This document shows positions 1 to 10,138 of a stretch of 13,408 nt of DNA, in pieces. The DNA is taken from the NCBI GenBank assembly GCA_028456385.1, contig JALNQF010000819.1, positions 1-13,408 of the forward strand, written 5' to 3'. Each line of letters begins with the position of its first letter. Positions within the stretch are counted from its first letter, which is position 1. A model generated the notes under the pieces. That model was not told the origin of the DNA and made no database searches. It saw only the letters and a list, made by a program, of their open reading frames with translations. The translations under genes and the position numbers were made by a program. Source of the DNA: Ophiosphaerella korrae (Eukaryota > Ascomycota > Dothideomycetes > Pleosporales > Phaeosphaeriaceae).

Positions 1-822
1 TACTTATATTTACTAATAACTTACTATCTTTTAATATTTATTATACTTATATCTATACTAAACTTATCTTTTCTTTACTTTACTTTTAACTTCTATTATT
101 CTAATATCTATACTTAACTTATCTTTTTTTAAATTTTATTATACTTATATTTACTTTTAACTTACTTTACGTTTATTATTTATTATACTTATATTTACTT
201 CTAATTTATTTTTTATATTAATATCTACTATACTTATATTTATACTTAACTTAAATTCTCTTTAATATCTATTATACTTATACTTATACTAAACTTACTT
301 TACTCTTAATATTTATTATACTTATACTTATACTTAACTTATTTCTTCTTTAATATCTATTAAACTAATATTTATACTTAACTTATTTTTTTTTAATATC
401 TCTTATACTTATATTTACTTTTAACTTACTTTACTTTTATTATTTATTATACTTATATTTATATTTAATCTACTTTACTCTTAATTTACTTTATTCTTAA
501 TATTTATTATATTTATATTTATTCTAAACTTACTTTACTTTTAATATTTATTATACTTATATGTACTCTTAACTTATCTTTTCTTTAACGTCTATTATAC
601 TTATATCTAAGCTTAACTTATCTTTCTCTTTATATTTATTATACTTATATATAGGTGTAACTTATCTTACTTTTAATATCTATATCTACTATACTTATAT
701 TTAGGCTTAATCTATTTTACTATTTATATCTATTATACTTATATTTAAGCTTAACTTATTTTACTCTTTATATTTATTATACTTATATCTAGGCTTAACT
801 AATATTACTCTTTATATCTAGA
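1..822. repeat. Degenerate minisatellite, unit about 44 bp
   Basis: The landmark TTATAC (or CTATAC) followed by TTATAT recurs near 41, 139, 183, 228, 272, 315, 360, 403, 447, 507, 551, 595, 639, 689, 733 and 777, nearly always 43-45 bp apart, with a few irregular steps of 50-60. The unit has a TTATACTTATATTTA part, then CTTAACTTATTTTAC, then a TTTATATCTA-like tail. The array holds roughly 18-19 units and ends near CTAGAG at about 818-823. It begins at or before the window edge. Units differ by C/T and G/A changes as expected from RIP, and no coding frame is visible. It could be a satellite block, or a repeat inside a larger unrecognised element. Confidence 0.85.
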
Positions 823-827
823 GTTTC

Positions 828-850
828 TTATAAGTTATAAGTTATAAGTT
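828..850. repeat. Short tandem ATAAGTT repeat
   Basis: Three consecutive 7-bp ATAAGTT units sit directly after the end of the 44-bp minisatellite, at the change into the poly-T-rich tract. It is a simple microsatellite-like remnant that marks the boundary. No function is evident. Confidence 0.6.
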
Positions 851-2427
851 TTCTTTTTTTTTTCTTTTTTTTTCTTTTTACTACTATATTTTTTATTTTA
901 TATTTTTTACTTTTACTTTCTTTATCTTTAAACTCTTTTTAACTATTTACTACTTTTCTTATTACTTTTTTTTTATTTTACTTTATTACTTTAATTTAAT
1001 TTACTATCTTAACTTTACTTTACTACTTCTTTATACTTTTTTTATTTTTTATTTTTTATTTTATTAATTTATTATTTAATTATCTTTTCTTCTACTTTTT
1101 TTATACTTTTTACTTTATTTTTACTTTTACTTTTACTATAAATATAACTTTTTTTTTAACTTTTACTTTTATAATACTTTACTTTTAATTTTTATTATAT
1201 AAAAACTTTACTATCTCTATTTTATTTTTATTAGGTTTTTTATTTTTTACTATTTACTATTAAATATAATCTTTTTATTTCCTTTATCTTTTATTTAATT
1301 TAATCTTTTTACTTTACTTATTACTAATTTTACTTTTTACTTCTTATACTACTTTTTTCTTTACTTTTATTTTTTATTATTTTTTTTTTTACTTACTTTT
1401 TATTTTGTTATTTTTTTTATAATCTTAACTTTACTATTTTTTTATTTATAATATCTTTATTTATTTATTTTAATTAATATTTTTATTTTCTTTTTATATC
1501 TTTTCTATATATCTATATATATAATATTTATTTTATCTTTATTTTTATTTCTTTTTTATTTTTCTTTATAAATATATACTCTTTTTTTTAATATTTCTTT
1601 TAATATAATTATATTTTTTACTTTTTATTTTTATTTTATCTTCTTACTTTATATTACTTCTATTTTTTATTTATAATTTTTTTTTTTTACTTTAATATTA
1701 CTTTTACTATTTACTTTTTTATATTTTTCTTATATTAATATTTTATTTTTAAATTTTTATTAACTTATTTTCTCTTAAGTATTTATAAGCGTATTATATA
1801 AATCTAAAAAAAATTAAATAATATTTCTTCTCCTTATATTTTTACTTAACTTATTATTTTTTTAATATATATATATTTACTACTTTCTATATTTAACTCT
1901 TATTATCTTTTTATTTATATATATATTAAACTAACTTTACTATAACTCTTTATTTTACTTCTACTTACTTTTAATTTAGCTATTTAAATAGTTTTTTTAC
2001 TTATATATATACTAAATATCTTTACTCTTTTATTTTTATTTTATTTCTTTTAACTACTTTTAATCTTAATATACTTTATATATATATTTTTAATTAGTTA
2101 TTTTTACTCCTAGTTTAAATTTACCTTATATTTACTATATACTTACTCTCTTTTTAATCTCTAATATACTTACATTTACTTTTACTAATATTCTTTTTAC
2201 TCTTTATTATTTTTATTTTTATATTTAGCTTTATTTACTTTAATAATCTTTTATAATCTTTTATATTTTTATTTACTATACGTTTATTTACTTTATATTT
2301 ACTTTTTCTTTTTTATATTTTATACTTATTTTTATTATAAATATTTTAATATTTTAATATTAACCCCCCCTATAACTATATTTTCTTTATTATTAATATA
2401 ATTTTACTAAAGTTTTCTATTTTTTAT

Positions 2428-2640
2428 TATTTATTAATCTTAGATTTATACTAAACTTACTATATTTTTTATATTCTTTTACTAATTTCTTTTTAATATC
2501 TGTTTTACTTATATTTATACTTAACTTTTTTTTTATATTTATAATATCTAAATTAATAATTAACTTATATTCTTTCTAATATATATTATTTTTATATTTA
2601 TACTTATATTTATACTTAACTTATTTACTTTTTAAAGATT
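2428..2640. repeat. Isolated decayed copies of the 44-bp minisatellite unit
   Basis: The phrases TTATACTAAACTTACTATA, TTACTTATATTTATACTTAA and TACTTATATTTATACTTAAC reappear here in the order and style of the units at 1-822, but spacing is irregular and several units are eroded. This suggests the satellite once extended further, or that small blocks were scattered. Low sequence complexity limits certainty. Confidence 0.5.
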
Positions 2641-3007
2641 TTAATTCTTATAGTTTCTTTTAACTTACTATACTTTTAATTTTTATTATATATTTTTATT
2701 TATTTTACTTTATTTTTTTTTCTATTTTAAATTAATTTTCCTTATAATTTATATTTCTTTTTTTATTTCTGTTTTAATCTCTAAATTATTACTTAATATT
2801 TATCTATTTTATATTTTTCTTATTTTACTTATAACTATAAAACTTAATTAAAGTTTTTTACTAAATTATTATATTTTATTATTTTTAATATCTACTTTTT
2901 TCTTAAATACTTAAATATAGTTCTTTACTTTTTAACTATTTTAATTTCTTATCTCTTAAACTACTTTACTTATTCTTTCTATATTTTTTTTATTTTTTAA
3001 TACTTTA

Positions 3008-3449
3008 TATTATAGCTATAATAAGAGAAAACTAATTTAAACTAATTAGCTTTACTATAGATAACAACAATATATATAATCTATAGGATAATAAATTAGA
3101 CTAAGAGACTAACTATAATAGAGACACGTAATAAATTCGTAATTTATAATCTTAGTAAATACAAAGTATAAAGCTAAGTACGTAATAAATTTATAATTTG
3201 CGATCTTAGTAAATATAAAGCACGAAGCTAGCTAAGAAGCCTAGGTATATAGTTAGTAGTAATTCGTATTATTAGGATAGTATTAGTAATTTAATTATTA
3301 ACTACAAGTAATAATATTTAAATAGTTATAAAATATCTTCTATTATTTATAGCTTATTATAGATTATAAGTATAAACTTTTGTTATTACTTCTTAATTTA
3401 CTAATAACTTCTAGGTATTAAGAAGTTAACCCTAGTAATACCTATTACA
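3008..3449 (+). repeat. 5' LTR of element 1 (442 bp)
   Basis: The start TATTATA aligns with the start of the element 2 3' LTR (TATTACA) and with TGTTACA of its 5' LTR. The end ATTACA at 3444-3449 aligns with GTAACA at 6505-6510. The body from 3246 on is clearly homologous to 6308-6510 and 12911-13114 (shared blocks such as TATTAGGATAGTATTAG and TAGTTATAAAATATCTTCTA). The U3 part differs from element 2 by carrying a 54-bp direct repeat instead of hairpin units. The promoter is not directly recognisable after the mutations. Confidence 0.85.
3126..3233. repeat. Two tandem 54-bp units in the U3 of LTR 1
   Basis: Units 3126-3179 and 3180-3233 both begin ACGTAATAAATT and share CTTAGTAAATA, AAAG and AAGCTA blocks. 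The first contains a small palindrome, ATAAATT-CGT-AATTTAT. Such U3 repeats in LTR elements often carry promoter or enhancer sites; that role is inference. Element 2 has a different repeat in the equivalent place. Confidence 0.8.
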
Positions 3450-4413
3450 CCTTACTAATTTAGTTATTAAGAGAAGTAAAGTATAAGTAGCGCGTAGTTT
3501 AGCTAATATAATAGTAGAAAGTTTAATAAGTAAAGCCTTTAGAAGTAGTTACAAGTTAGATAGTACTATATAGGAAACAATTAAAGATTATATAAATAAA
3601 CTAATTAATAATAAAGAAGATATAAAAATAGTAATTAAAGCTTTAGAAATATAGAATAAAGAACTATAAGACTACTTAAAGTAAAACAAAGTATAAATTA
3701 AAGCTATTATTAAAGGATAAAATTAGATAGAACTAATTACCTAGAGACTAGAAATAAGTGTAATAAAGAAGCTACCTAAGATACCTATACTTAAGAAATT
3801 TAATAGAATAAGGGAGAAACTAAGACCTTTTATAGCTTTAGTATAACTCTAGATAGATATATAAGTACTATACTTTAATATAGAAGAAAAAAAGGTAATA
3901 TATATTAGACTATACCTTAAAGAGAATACAATAAAATAGTATAAACCTTACTAGACAAACTATATAATATACACTCTAATAACTTAGAAAGATAAAACTA
4001 AAGTTATTTTTAGAAGTTATAAATACTTTACTAAGTAAATAAGAGTAGTATTTAAAGATATAGATATTACCTAATAAGCTAAAGAAAAACTTAAAAGGCT
4101 CTTATAATAAAAAAGTATTCCTAAGTATATATTATAATTTAAATAACTATTATAAAATATAGAATAGAATAAATTAGCCCTAATATTATAATTTAAACAA
4201 GAACTAAAAAAGAAAATCTAATACGAGATAATCTATATAGAGAAACCTAGGATACTAGAAGCCCTAAAGTAATAGGTAATCTAAATTAATAATAATCTTT
4301 AAGAATAGAAAAAAAATAAGTATAGTAACTAAACTAAAAATTAGGATACTAGAGACCCTATAATCCTTAACACTAATAAGGATAAGAAGAAGAAGAAGAA
4401 TAAAGACTTTATA

Positions 4414-4524
4414 TACTTTAACTATAGTAAGAAAGGCTACTATATAAAAGACTACTAATTATAAAAGAAGAAGGATATAGTATATTATAAATATAGAAAA
4501 CTAAGATACTTTATAAAAGACTAC
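4414..4524 (+). other. Twin CCHC zinc knuckles of element 1 Gag (decayed)
   Basis: Two nucleocapsid-type C-x2-C-x4-H-x4-C patterns lie in the gag frame at 4414-4455 and 4483-4524. Every Cys and His codon now reads TAT or TAC (Tyr), exactly what TGT/TGC and CAT/CAC become by single transitions. The intervening residues (F-N, K-K-G, I-K-D; K, R-K) remain. In the family this domain binds the element's RNA during packaging. Confidence 0.85.
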
Positions 4525-5718
4525 AAAAGTAAAGACCTAAAGAAAGAAATATAGTTAAAAATAACTAAAAAGAAAAAAGAAGTACTATAAGTATAGGCTA
4601 AACCCTAAAAGAAAGTAGCTAGGAGTAAAGAAATATAATATATAATACTTTATTAGACCTTTTATAATAAAGATAACTACTATATATACTTTTCTATTAA
4701 GTAGAGAGTAAGATATTTCCTATAATAAAGAAATAGAGTAGTAGCAACAAAAGAAAGAATAAAAGAATAGCTAGAAGAGATTGTATATATAATAGACTTA
4801 CTAATAGAAGATTTAGAAGAGAAAGAACCTTAGATTCTATTAATCTAGGCTAAAGAACTAGTACTAGATAAAGAGACTACTATAGCTTCCTTTAAAGAAC
4901 TATAAGAAAGTAAAAAATAAGTTAGTATAAGAAGTATAAAGTATACCTAGCTAGATATATATAGCTATAATAGCTATATAATAATAGATATAGAAGAATA
5001 AAATAAAGAATAGAAGTTTATTTAGAAATACTTACTAGTTATAAGTATAGAGGAAGCGTATAAAGACTAGAAAGAACGTAATTTTAAAAAGAGAAAATTT
5101 ATACTATTTTAAGAATAGATAAAGTAATATATAGTTATAGTAAGAAGAATACCTATATAAAGAGAATAGTAGTACTTTATAAGAAAAACGTAATAGATTA
5201 ATAAAGCTTATATACTAAGAATACTAGTAGTATACTATATCTTAATAATAGATATACTTAGAAAAGATAAATACTAGAAAGGGGATAACAAGATAATAGA
5301 CCTAAAATACCTAGTACATTTTAAAGTATTATAGATATTATACCTAGATAAGAATTATATTATATATAGAAACTCTAAAGTAAATAATAGCGTATAGCTT
5401 ATAAGAAGAAGAGGCTATAATTATATAAGAGTAATTCTAGTAGAAGATATCTAAGGATAGGAAATAATACTAGAAGAAGGTTACGTAGTAATAAGGCCTA
5501 GACTAAAACTACCTAAGAAATACGTCTAAGGAAGACTATAGTATAAATATAAGTATAATAAATATCTAAAATATAAAGAATATAAACTTAAAGTAGGGCT
5601 ATAGCTCTAGAAAGATAGATAATTTATAAAATTACCTAAGTAAAAATAGCTAGAAAGTATAAGAAGCCTATATATTATAAAAATAGGTATATACTAAGAG
5701 AAAAAAGTATAATTAATA

Positions 5719-5745
5719 ATTAATAGTAAAGCTACAAGAAACTTT
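5719..5745 (+). other. Retroviral-type aspartic protease core of element 1 (decayed)
   Basis: In the gag frame the codons ATT AAT AGT AAA GCT ACA AGA AAC TTT read I-N-S-K-A-T-R-N-F, matching the protease signature I-D-S-G-A-T with the catalytic Asp changed to Asn and Gly to Lys by G-to-A transitions. Element 2 has the equivalent at 8792-8818. The enzyme would have cut the polyprotein. Confidence 0.8.
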
Positions 5746-6033
5746 ATATTAAAAAAGTTTATAGAAAACTAAGGAATAGAGTATATAATAAAGAAATACC
5801 TGTAATAACTAAGTACGATTAAAAGAAAACTATTCTAGGAACTAATTAGGTTTAAAACAGTACTCTCTACACTAGAACTAGAAGAGATAATAATTAAGAA
5901 TATAGTTATAGATATAACAATAATTAATAATAAACAAGATATAATACTAGGATTACTATAGTTATAAATAACTAACCTATATATTAATTAGAGAATAAGA
6001 AAAATTAATTACTATAGAATAGATATATTAAAG

Positions 6034-6510
6034 TGTTACAGGCGTAATAGAAGGAATTAAGATAGAGCTAATTAATCCTAACTTAGGTGCTAACAAAGTA
6101 TAGGACGAGTAAGGTAACGATCTTAATTAGGAGACTACATATAACTAGGACACCTAGAGTAATCTATAATCTATAGACTCTTAGTATTAATAGATTATAG
6201 ATTAGGGTAATCTATAATCTATAGACTCTTAGTATTAATAGATTATAGATTAAAGTAATCTATAATCTACTAGTCTTTGCAACTATAGATTATAGATTAT
6301 GTTAAGTATATAGTTAGTAGGAATACGCATTATTAGGATAGTATTAGCAATTTAATCTTTTAACTATAGAACGCTAATACAAGATAGTTATAAAATATCT
6401 TCTATTGTTTATAGTTATTAAAGATCTTAATATAAACTTTTACTATTACTTTGTAATCTACTAACCCTACTAGATAGGTACCTGTAGTCGATAATAGGAA
6501 GCCCGTAACA
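6034..6510 (+). repeat. 5' LTR of element 2 (477 bp)
   Basis: It starts TGTTAC and ends GTAACA, a perfect 6-bp inverted terminal pair of the usual TG...CA type. The left boundary is fixed independently because the colinearity of element 1 with element 2 (ATATTAAAG versus ATACTAAAG at 9106) stops at 6033. It is 47 bp longer than the 3' LTR because it holds one extra 48-bp U3 unit. The 3' portion, 6308-6510, aligns with both other LTRs. Confidence 0.9.
6160..6299. repeat. Three tandem 48-bp palindromic hairpin units in U3 (5' LTR)
   Basis: Arms TAATCTATAATCTAT and ATAGATTATAGATTA pair perfectly over 15 bp at 6160-6174 with 6190-6204, and at 6208-6222 with 6238-6252, each around a 15-nt loop starting AGACTCTTAGTATTA. 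A third, diverged unit pairs 6256-6269 with 6286-6299 around a different loop. The 48-bp period and symmetric arms suggest repeated protein-binding sites or a cruciform-forming array in the LTR control region. That function is inference. Confidence 0.85.
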
Positions 6511-6528
6511 CTTTGCTAATTTAGTTAT
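6511..6528 (+). other. Presumed primer-binding site of element 2
   Basis: The bases directly after the 5' LTR (CTTTGCTAATTTAGTTAT) are where minus-strand priming should occur. They are conserved with element 1 after 3449 (CCTTACTAATTTAGTTAT), differing by transitions and an endpoint shift. I do not recognise the matching tRNA and the site is mutated. Placement rests only on position and conservation. Confidence 0.45.
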
Positions 6529-6844
6529 TACGAGGAGTAAAGCGTAAGTAGCGCACGGTCTAGCTAATATAATAGTAGAAAGTTTAACTAAAATAAGTAA
6601 AGCCCCTAGGAGTAGTTATAAGTCTAATAGTACTATATAGGAAACAATTAAGGACTAAATTAACAATTTAATCTTAGATAAAGAAGACATAAAGATAGTA
6701 ATCGACGCTCTAGAAACGAAGAATAAAGAACTACAAGATTACGCGAAATAAAACAAAGTATAGATTAAGGCTATTATTAAAGGTTAGAACTAAATAGAAT
6801 TAATTATATAACGCCTAGTAATAAGTGCTACAAAGAAACTACTA

Positions 6845-6900
6845 AAAATACCTATCTTTAAGATGTTTAATAGAATAAGGGAGAAACTAAGACCTTTTAT
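6845..6900 (+). other. Gag capsid motif
   Basis: The frame reads P-I-F-K-M-F-N-R-I-R-E-K-L-R-P-F, a motif typical of fungal Ty3/gypsy Gag capsid N-terminal regions (ancestral F-N-G-T-R-E-K-L-R-P-F). Element 1 has the same at 3784-3830. G-to-A and C-to-T changes explain Gly-to-Arg and Thr-to-Ile. Capsid assembles the virus-like particle in the cytoplasm. Confidence 0.7.
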
Positions 6901-7480
6901 AGCTTTAGTATAACTCTAAATAGACGTATAAGTACTACACTTTAATATAGAAGAAAAGAAGGTAATATATATTAGATTATACCTCGAAGAAGACGTAATA
7001 AGATAGTACGAACCTTACTAGATAGATTACACGATACATTCTCTAATAACCTAGAAGGACAAGACTAGAGCTATCTTTAGAAGTTATAAATACTTTACTA
7101 AACGAATAAGAGTAGTATTTAGGGACATAGACGTTACTAGATAAGCTAAAGAATAGCTAGAAAAGCTTACACAAAACTAGAGTGTTCCTAAGTACGTATT
7201 ATAATTTAAGTAACTATCCTAAAATATAGAGTAGAATAAGTTAGCCTTAATATTATAATTTAAACAAGGACTAAACTTAAAAATACAATACAAGATAATC
7301 TATATAGAAAAACTAAGGACACTAGAAGCTCTAAAGTAATAGGTAATCTAAATTAATAATAATCTTTAAGAATAGAAGAAGAACAAGTATAGTACCTAAA
7401 CTAGAAACTAGGATACTAGAGATCCTATAATCCTTAATACTAACAAGGATAAGAAAAAGAAGAAGAATAAAGACTTTACG

Positions 7481-7591
7481 TACTTAAACTATAGTAAGAA
7501 AGGCTACTATGTAAAAGACTACTATTTATAAAAAAAGAAGGATATAGTATACTATAAATATAGGAAACCAAGATACTTTGCAAAAGACTAT
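7481..7591 (+). other. Twin CCHC zinc knuckles of element 2 Gag (decayed)
   Basis: Two C-x2-C-x4-H-x4-C spacings sit at 7481-7522 and 7550-7591, with all Cys and His codons now TAC or TAT. The second keeps R-K-P-R and F-A-K-D between the ligands, less altered than in element 1. Two knuckles within 70 bp are unusual only in being so well spaced; many Ty3/gypsy Gags have one. Confidence 0.85.
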
Positions 7592-8791
7592 AGAAGTAAA
7601 GACCTAAAGAAAGAAACTTAGTTAAAAATAACTAAAAAGAAGAAAGAAGTACTATAAGTATAGGCTAAACCTTAGAAAAAGGTAGCTAGGAGTAAAGAAG
7701 TATAATATACAATACTCTATTAGACCTTTTATTATAATAACAACTACTATATATATCTTTCTAGTAAGTAGAGAGTAGTATAGTTCCTATAGAAATAGAG
7801 ATATAGAGTAGCTATAACAAAAGAAAATAGAATAAAAGCTTAGCTAGAAGAAATAGCTTAAGTAATAGACCTACTAATAGAAGATTTAGAAGGGGAAGAA
7901 CCCTAGATTCTATTAATCTAGGCTAAAGGACTAGCATAGGATAAAGAGACTACTATAGCTTTTTCTAAAAGATAGTAAGAAAGTAAGAGATAAGTTAGTA
8001 TAAGAAGTATAGAGTATACCTAGCTAATAATATATAGCTATAATAGCTATATAATAATAGAAATAGAGGAACAAAACAAAGAATAAAGATTTATTTAAAT
8101 ATATTTAATAGTTATAAATATAGAGGAAGTATATAAAGACTAGAAAGAACGCAATCCTAAAGAAATAAAGTTTATACTATTTTAAGAATAGATAAAGTAA
8201 TATATAGTTATAGTAGAAAGAATACCTATAAGTAGAGAGTAGTAGTACCTTACAAGGAGAATACAATAGATTAATAAAGCTTATACACTAAGAATACTAG
8301 TAGTATACTATATTCTAATAATAAATACACCTAGTAAAGATAGATACTAGGAAGGAGACAATAAAATAATAGATCTAAAGTATCTAGTATATTTTAAAGT
8401 ATTATAAATATTATACCTAGACGAAAATTATATTATATATAGAAACTCTAAAGTAAATAACAACGTATAGCTTATAAGAAGAAGAGGCTATAATTATATA
8501 AGAGTAATTCTAGTAGAAGATATCTAGGGATAGGAAATATTCTTAGAAGATAGATACTTAGTAGTAAAACTAGGATTAAAACTATCTAAGAAATGCGTCT
8601 AAGGAGGACTATAGTATAGATATATAAACGATAAATATCTAAAATATAAAGAATATAAACTTAGAGTAGGGCTATAGCTCTAGAAAGATAGATAATTTAC
8701 AAAATTACTTAAGCAAGAATAGCTAGAAGGTATAAGAGGCCTACATATTATAAAAATAAGTATATACTAAGAAAGGAAAGTATAATTAATA
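7592..8791 (+). other. Unassigned polyprotein segment of about 400 codons between nucleocapsid and protease
   Basis: In-frame coding sequence conserved between elements 1 (4525-5718) and 2, with lengths 1194 and 1200 bp differing by a multiple of three. It contains an acidic stretch (E-D-L-E-x-E-E-P near 7879-7903), a Y-S-Y-N-S-Y stretch (probably former His/Cys codons) near 8032, and a conserved block R-R-R-G-Y-N-Y-I-R-V-I-L near 8477-8515. I do not recognise a domain. It may extend the protease or nucleocapsid. Confidence 0.6.
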
Positions 8792-8818
8792 ATTAATAGT
8801 AGAGTAATAAGAAACTTT
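8792..8818 (+). other. Aspartic protease core of element 2 (decayed)
   Basis: Codons read I-N-S-R-V-I-R-N-F, matching ancestral I-D-S-G-A-T-R-N-F by G-to-A (Asp to Asn, Gly to Arg) and C-to-T (Ala to Val, Thr to Ile) changes. The catalytic Asp is lost, so the protease would be dead. Confidence 0.8.
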
Positions 8819-9299
8819 ATATCTAAGAAGTTTATAGAAATACAAGGAATACGTTATATAACAAAGAAATACCCTCGACAACTAAGTACGATTAAAGGAA
8901 AACTATTCTAGGAACCTATTAGGTTCGAGACAGTTCTCTCTATACTTAAACTAGAAGAGATAAAGATTAAAAATATAGTTATAAATATAACAACAATTAA
9001 TAACAAACAAGATATAATATTAGGTATACTATAGTTATAGATAACTAACCTACACATTAATTAGAGAATAAGAGAAATTAATTAGTATAGAATAGATATA
9101 CTAAAGGCTAATATAAACACCTATAAAGGAGAATTCCTAAAAGAATATAAGAAATAGGAAAAACAGCTTATAGAGCTAGAAGATTACCTTCTAGAACATT
9201 AACTATAGGATTTAGTAATAGAACTAGAAGAAAGTAAAAACGTAGGATAGAGCCTAGTCTACTAAAAAATAGAAGAAGAATCTAAAATTAAATAAACGT

Positions 9300-9920
9300 T
9301 TATCTAAAACGTAATAAAAAAGGGATAGATAAGAGAATCTAAATCCTTAGTAGTACATAGACTTATATTCGTAGATAAAAAAGAGATAAGTAATAAGAAA
9401 CTCTACGTAGATTTTAGAAAAACTAACGTAATTATAAATAAAAACTAATACCTACTACTATAAATTAACGTAATATAAGATAGGCTACAAAAAGTAAAAA
9501 TCTTTACAAAACTAGATATTTAGAACGCCTACTACTAGATTAGAATTAAAGAAGGTAATAAATAGAAAATAGTATTTAGAACACAGTATAGACTATACAA
9601 GTACTTAGTTATACTATTCGGCTTAATAAATACGCTAGTAGCATTCTAAGAAAGAATTAATATAGTATTAAGAGAATACTTAGATATATTTATATTTATA
9701 TACTTAGATAACATCTTTATATTCTTAGAAACAAAGGAAGAACACGTACAATACGTATACAAGGTACTAGAAAAACTAGTAGAAGCTAAAATGTTCCTTA
9801 AAATAAGGAAATATAAGTTCTACACAAAGGAAATAGATTTCCTTAGATTTATTATAGAACTAGGAAAGATTAAAATTAACCTAAAGAAGATTAAGTTAAT
9901 TAATAAATAGCTAACACTAA
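9300..9920 (+). other. Reverse transcriptase domain (inactivated)
   Basis: In-frame motifs are V-D-F-R at 9407-9418, F-T-K-L-D-I with the first catalytic Asp at 9515-9517, Y-K-Y-L-V-I-L-F-G-L near 9596-9625 (ancestral Y-L-V-M-P-F-G-L), and Y-L-D-N at 9701-9712, where the last Asp of the Y-x-D-D box has become Asn (GAC to AAC). Trp and Gln codons read TAG or TAA. RT copies element RNA into cDNA inside the particle. The stretch 9650-9907 has no stop for 86 codons. Domain edges are approximate. Confidence 0.85.
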
Positions 9921-10138
9921 AAAACCTAAAAGAGGTATAATAATTTTATAGACTAGCTAACTTCTATAGAAAGTTAATAGTAGGATATTCTAAAGATATA
10001 GAACTAATTACAAGACTTATAAAAAAAGATATACTATTTAAATAGACTAAGGAATGCAATAAAGTATTTAATAAAATTAAAGGAAAGTTTATAGAAAACA
10101 TAGTTATTAGAATATATAACCTAGACCTACTAGTAATA

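Larger units (their letters stand above)
823..3007. other. T-rich, nearly G-free gene-free tract
   Basis: About 2.2 kb with no open frame and no recognisable gene. The + strand is dominated by T and A with C only in CT or CC contexts; G is rare and occurs mostly in AAG/TAG triplets. I see one CpA (near 2172). There is a small ATAAGTT triplet repeat at 828-850, a C7 run at 2364-2370 and many runs of T. The sequence was probably pyrimidine-rich on this strand before C-to-T decay. It may be a very old repeat, but nothing identifies which. Confidence 0.7.
3008..6033 (+). mobile_element. Element 1: 3'-truncated Ty3/gypsy LTR retrotransposon, heavily RIP-mutated
   Basis: This copy consists of a 5' LTR, a gag relic with capsid and two zinc knuckles, a long unassigned segment and the protease core, and it stops 288 bp after the protease site. 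It is colinear with 6511-9106 of element 2: the internal parts are 2584 and 2596 bp long, with the differences I checked made of in-frame indels and transitions. At 6034 it is interrupted by the exact LTR terminus of element 2. Compared with element 2, most differences run toward A or T in this copy, so it looks older. Its reverse transcriptase to 3' LTR portion is absent from the window. Confidence 0.9.
3511..6033 (+). pseudogene. gag-protease relic of element 1 (broken gag-pol, 3' end lost)
   Basis: The reading frame starting at 3511 (ATA, probably a former ATG, followed by GTA GAA AGT) can be followed to the break at 6033 through many TAA/TAG codons. In order it shows a capsid motif near 3793-3830 (K-F-N-x-x-R-E-K-L-R-P-F), two zinc knuckles at 4414-4524, an unassigned segment of about 400 codons, and the protease core at 5719-5745. 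All landmarks are in the same frame, so gag and protease were one uninterrupted polyprotein. The stops sit where element 2 or family motifs expect Gln or Trp, as C-to-T and G-to-A decay would produce. The relic cannot encode a functional protein. The start codon is inferred from conservation with 6572 in element 2. Confidence 0.85.

Noticed and set aside
1..822. CRISPR array
   Set aside because: The units are contiguous and diverged along their whole length, with no conserved repeat separated by unique spacers, and the context is eukaryotic.
2361..2376. Telomere-like TAACCCCCCCTATAAC
   Set aside because: A single occurrence with seven C. It is not a tandem CCCTAA array, so it is not a telomere.
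1..3007. Mitochondrial DNA because of the extreme A/T content
   Set aside because: No mitochondrial genes are seen, and the adjoining chromovirus with CpA-type decay is a nuclear fungal signature.
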